In this document: one piece after another, positions 60,507 through 64,000 of the stretch
How the letters are laid out: the number at the start of each line of letters is the position of its first letter
Numbering within the stretch: the first letter of the stretch is position 1
Origin: Flaccisagitta enflata
Taxonomy: Eukaryota > Chaetognatha > Sagittoidea > Aphragmophora
Assembly: GCA_965153355.1 (NCBI GenBank)
Contig: OZ231126.1
Location: 80,228,001-80,292,000 of the forward strand
Length of the DNA stretch: 64,000 nt
Reading direction: 5' to 3'
Made by a program: the position numbers and the translations under genes
The notes under the pieces: model-generated
Told to the model about the DNA's origin: nothing
What the model saw: only the letters and a program-made list of their open reading frames with translations
Database searches by the model: none

Positions 60507-62042
60507 TCACTTCCGTAGGATTGGCTGCCTCCGCGTCGGCGGAGCTGTTGGTGCTACTGCAGCCGCATCCTCTGACTTGTTGAAGGGAGCCAGCGGTACT
60601 TTATTTCCCTGCTTATTCTCTCCTTTCTTCTCTTCCTTTTCCTCTTTCTTGTAGGTGCGCCCGTGGAGAATTGTAGTGTGCCGCTTCTTGCAGATCTGGC
60701 AAGTTGGTCTGTTTGCACTTCCTTTGGCGTTGTGTCCTGGCGCGAGGCAGTGGAAGCAAAGGCGACGAGACATGATCTTTTGAACTCTCGCGTCCACTTC
60801 CAACTCTAACAGCTGATGACATTCTTCTGTTTGATGCATTCCACTGCAGACGTTGCAGCGGTCCGTCGACTGCATCTTTTGCTTGCCATTGGTCAAAGCA
60901 TCCTCGTATGATGATGGCGCCTCTTTTTCTGTCGTTGCGACTGCTGCCACTGATGCTGTTTTGCAGCTTGCACCTTTGTTGCGCTGAATCACCGCCCATG
61001 TCTCAATCATGTTGACCAAGTTGTCGAATGAAAATGACTGTCCTTTCTGGGTTGCTTCATGTTGCTTTTCCCCAGAATTTATCTGCAAGATGAGGGACCC
61101 TCTTATTGAGGATTTCCTGCAGCAGCTCGTCACGTTAGCAGTGTTGCACTTCTCCACAGGTTCTCGCAATCTTCTTTGCCTTTTGCAACCTTGCAGACAA
61201 ATTGAAATGCCTTGCATGGTCGGCCGACTGGATCCTTGCCTCCGCGACGATTTCGTTGAACAGCGCCGCAATGTTGCAGCGCCTTGCCATAAAGAGCCGC
61301 GTCCATTTTGCAAAGCGTCGTCAATCTCTCCTCTTGCTGTCGCTTCAGTTGCATCAATCGTCGCGGTTTCAATGATCTCCTTTGCCGGACCAGCAAACCG
61401 CCTAGGCAATTCCACCAAATGTCCATTTGCGTCAAGCCTTCATGCTTTTCAGCATCTTTGAACTTCCTCTTCCACATCATGAAATCGGTGGATGAAAGCT
61501 CCTGCAAGGCTTCTCAGGTCTTGTTCTCTCCAATGCTTTGAGGCCGACCTCCCTTGCTCGCATATAATCGTTGTACGCCGCCCTCTCCAAGAACATATCA
61601 GAGCCAGTTGTTTGGGCATCTGTACATGGACTTCCGGTTGTGAGCTGCCGGTGCTCCACCTGATGATACGCTGGGGCCTGTTGGGTGAACGCATACTGAC
61701 CCCCGACCTTGACCGGAGATCTCTTTTTGGTGGTTTTCACACTCCACCCAACTTCTTCCTGCTGATTCATTTGTTGTTGATGATCATCTTGATGGAATCG
61801 GGGAGCATCAAAATCTTGACGGACGTACTGTCGCTTTTGTTGTTCTTCTTCACGTTGTTTCTCTTCTTCTCTCGCTGCGGCAAGGTCAAAGTCTCTCTGC
61901 TGAATCTGCATCTTTAAACTATCCACTTCCTGCTGCAAACGTTGATTCTGCTGGATGACTTCCGCTTGAGGCGTTGCTAAAGGCGCTTGCGCTACTTTCG
62001 GCGCCTTTGGCTGCAATCCACTCGTTGTCTTCTTGGGAGCGC
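60507..62042 (-). pseudogene. BEL/Pao gag, frameshifted
   Basis: The N-terminal piece (61477-62016) has a Gln/Glu-rich coiled-coil-like stretch (QRLQQEVDSLKMQIQQRD), then MWKRKFKDAEKH in another phase (61400-61500), then a third phase from 61418. At least two frameshifts break it. The C-terminal half has CCHC-like fingers: Cys188/191, then CFHCLAPGHNAKG at 221-233 and CQICKKRHTTILHG at 240-253. This Cys/His pattern at the gag-pol border is typical of BEL/Pao. The start lies beyond the gap at 62043. Confidence 0.8.
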
Positions 62043-62052
62043 NNNNNNNNNN
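62043..62052. other. Assembly gap (10 N)
   Basis: Unknown bases interrupt the gag reading frame. Sequence right of the gap shows no continuation of gag and no second LTR, so the gap may hide more than ten bases or a misjoin. Confidence 0.95.
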
Positions 62053-62211
62053 CTACATTGCTGCTTACTCATTAATGGCTAATCTTCCTCTTCACCTTCT
62101 TTCTTCCCCGTGGTCTTCTCAGACTCAAATCTCTGTTTACAGGCAAAATCTCAGCCTAAGCCTAGAATTGAGTCTGGGCGGGGAGAGGAGGGGGGTGGGA
62201 GGAGAAGAAGA

Positions 62212-62520
62212 AAATGGGCGTGTTGACACTTATAAAAATGAGCGTGTTGACACTCATAAAAATGGGTGTGTTGACACTTGCAAAAATGGGCGTGTTGACA
62301 CTTACAAAAATGGGCGTTGACACTTAAAAATGGGTGTGTTGGACACTTGCAAAAATGGGTGTGTTGGGACACTAACAAAATGGGCGTGTTGACACTCACA
62401 AAAATAGGCATGTTGACACAATTCTCAAGAGAATTTAAGATGACCACAGAGAGTGTGTTGAGACAAATCAGAAGTAGAGGTGTTGACACTACAAAAAAAT
62501 GGTGTGTTGACACAGCTACA
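62212..62520 (+). repeat. 24-bp minisatellite
   Basis: Consensus AAAAATGGGCGTGTTGACAC plus 4 variable bases, about 12 units with growing divergence to the right. Frames are artefacts. Confidence 0.93.
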
Positions 62521-62645
62521 ATTGGCGTGTATGATATGATGGCGTGTTTCTATTGTCAATCAAATGATAAATCTAGCAATGACTGCATGTAAATGTAGCT
62601 TCCATCAAGGACCGTTTCATAAGTCCAATTAACAGACGTTACGTA

Positions 62646-62755
62646 ACTGTTGGTATGCCTGCGTTTTGTAACGCCAAAAAACACACTTTATGAAACCTCC
62701 AAGTGTGTCACTAAGGCGTTTTTAGGTCGTTACGTAACGCAGGCATACCAACAGT
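62646..62755. repeat. 110-bp hairpin
   Basis: ACTGTTGGTATGCCTGCGTT at the left pairs with its exact inverse at the right, and the pairing continues imperfectly through TAACGCC and GGCGTTTTTAGG. No target duplication is obvious. It may be a small foldback element. Confidence 0.7.
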
Positions 62756-62950
62756 AACAACACACTGAACAACACAAGTGTTGTAACGCTATATTGGCAC
62801 GCGGCGAATTACCTGATTAAAGCAGGCTAAACAGCGTTATCATCAATACCATCTCCAACCGGAAAATCCTCATAATCCTCATAATCACCGCGTACCATTC
62901 GGAACAAGCCACGTTTATTTTGTGTTTTAACCGTCGGCGTTGTCATGAAT

Positions 62951-63285
62951 CATTGGCTTTGTCATTAGTGCTATTGATAATCATCATAATCATCATCATG
63001 ATCATCATTGGCTTTGTCATTAGTGCTATTGATAATCATCATAATCATCATCATCATCATCATTGGCTTTATCATTAGTGCTATTGATAATCATCATAAT
63101 CATCATCATCATCATCATTGGCTTTGTCATTAGTGCTATTGATAATCATCATAATCATCATCATCATCATCATTGGCTTTGTCATTAGTGCTATTGATAA
63201 TCATCATAATCATCATCATCATCATCATTTGCTTTGTCATTAGTGCTATTGATAATCATCATAATCATCATCATCATCATCAAAA
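62951..63285 (+). repeat. 55-bp minisatellite containing ATC runs
   Basis: CATTGGCTTTGTCATTAGTG recurs at 62951, 63006, 63061, 63116, 63171 and 63226. Each unit ends in ATCATCATC. Confidence 0.95.
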
Positions 63286-63286
63286 T

Positions 63287-63290
<4 letters not shown>

Positions 63291-63317
<27 letters not shown>

Positions 63318-63480
63318 GTCATTGTCATCGTCATCATCATCGTCATCATCGTCATCATCGTCATCATCGTCATCATCGTCATCATCGTCATCATCTTCAT
63401 CATCATCATCATTGTCATTGTCACTGTCATCGTCATTGTCATGGTCATCATCATCATCATTATCATCATCATCATCATCA
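63291..63480 (+). repeat. (ATC)n with GTC variants
   Basis: It directly continues the 55-bp array and includes CGTCATCATCGTCATC sub-blocks. Confidence 0.95.
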
Positions 63481-63537
63481 TGTCTTTGTTATCAAACCGG
63501 TTGGTGAAAAAAAAACTCCCCTGGATTTGCAGGTTAA

Positions 63538-63539
<2 letters not shown>

Positions 63540-63592
<53 letters not shown>
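63540..63592 (+). repeat. (TC)n microsatellite
   Basis: A perfect run after a TTTC lead. Confidence 0.95.
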
Positions 63593-63594
<2 letters not shown>

Positions 63595-63915
63595 GGCTTG
63601 GATGGATACCGCGCGCGCTCAATGGCGGTGGCGGCGGTTGCGACGTCGGCGGTGGCGGCAGCAATCGAAGCTTCCGATTTCTTGTTTTTTTTTCACCGGG
63701 TATTCCGGTTTTGACCTGATCGCTTCTCGATTTATGCTCGATCCGGTCCGGTTAACGTAAGCCTTACGGATATCGGGGCCGGCAGGCGGCAGGACCGGTA
63801 GTCAACCACGCCCATGACACGAGGAAATTGAGGTCGCGAATGCCAGTAGTGGAGGCTAAAAGAGAAGAGACGGTGCAGTGAAGGAAAAAAAAATAGAAGG
63901 GGCAATCCATCACCT

Positions 63916-63918
<3 letters not shown>
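63593..63918. other. GC-richer unassigned sequence
   Basis: GCGGTGGCGGCGG-type sequence at 63620-63665. No coding feature can be supported. Confidence 0.4.

Positions 63919-63970
<52 letters not shown>
63919..63970 (+). repeat. (TC)n microsatellite
   Basis: A perfect run close to the window end. Confidence 0.95.
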
Positions 63971-63972
<2 letters not shown>

Positions 63973-64000
63973 GATAGGCCGGCAATCATGTCATCACATC

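Noticed and set aside
59044-61917. Several plus-strand open frames
   Set aside because: They are antisense shadows of the BEL/Pao gag and pol genes.

Overview
This window looks like repeat-dominated nuclear DNA of a multicellular animal, most likely a marine invertebrate. The grounds are an AT-rich background, an extreme density of long (GA)n, (TC)n, (GT)n, (ATC)n and (GTT)n tracts, a BEL/Pao retrotransposon, many short DNA transposons with target duplications, and vertebrate-type TTAGGG interstitial repeats. I cannot name the phylum with confidence. I see no intact host protein-coding gene, rRNA or canonical tRNA in 64 kb. There is one assembly gap (10 Ns at 62043-62052).

The architecture is layers of mobile elements. 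The commonest family (called H here, about 18 copies) starts with AACAAGGCC, has a subterminal 10-nt motif, often carries a private minisatellite, then a GGAC/GACC-rich tract, and ends in an 18-19-nt hairpin followed by AAAA. The hairpin arm differs between copies, yet the same motif recurs at the opposite end of that copy. This resembles Helentron-type (HLE2/HINE) non-autonomous elements. A second family (G, four copies) starts GGGCAGCGG, has a subterminal inverted copy of that end, a roughly 20-bp CAGGCCTCAAAT minisatellite inside, and a tail ending in CTAG or a decayed version. The fourth G copy (49118-53220) is about 4.1 kb, has terminal inverted repeats of about 410 and 315 bp, and encloses a broken gene for a FEN1/PIN-like nuclease with a Cys-rich tail. 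It is my best candidate for an undescribed, formerly coding member of the family.

Other elements show target duplications: two 990-bp copies with 4-bp duplications (1455-2443 and 37086-38077), one 513-bp element with a 9-bp duplication (12208-12720), two hAT-like copies with 8-bp duplications (15930-16256 and 55440-55782), and several TA-flanked families. A very large inverted minisatellite of GGTTCCTGC units (26400-27300 against 28690-31235) has two TA elements at its centre. Further arrays have units of 114, 16, 15, 24, 55 and 9 bp.

Region by region: 1-9.4 kb holds dispersed elements and one small remnant that may be a retroelement endonuclease C-terminus; 9.4-24 kb holds arrays, G copies and microsatellites; 24-31 kb holds TA elements and the inverted satellite; 31-42 kb holds H copies with large minisatellites; 42-49 kb holds microsatellites and a ~725-bp tandem duplication; 49-53 kb holds the large G element; 53-56 kb holds nested elements; 58.5-62.04 kb is a minus-strand BEL/Pao element with gag, protease and integrase pieces but no reverse transcriptase; 62-64 kb holds arrays. 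No functional pathway links these parts: what they share is transposition and repeat expansion.
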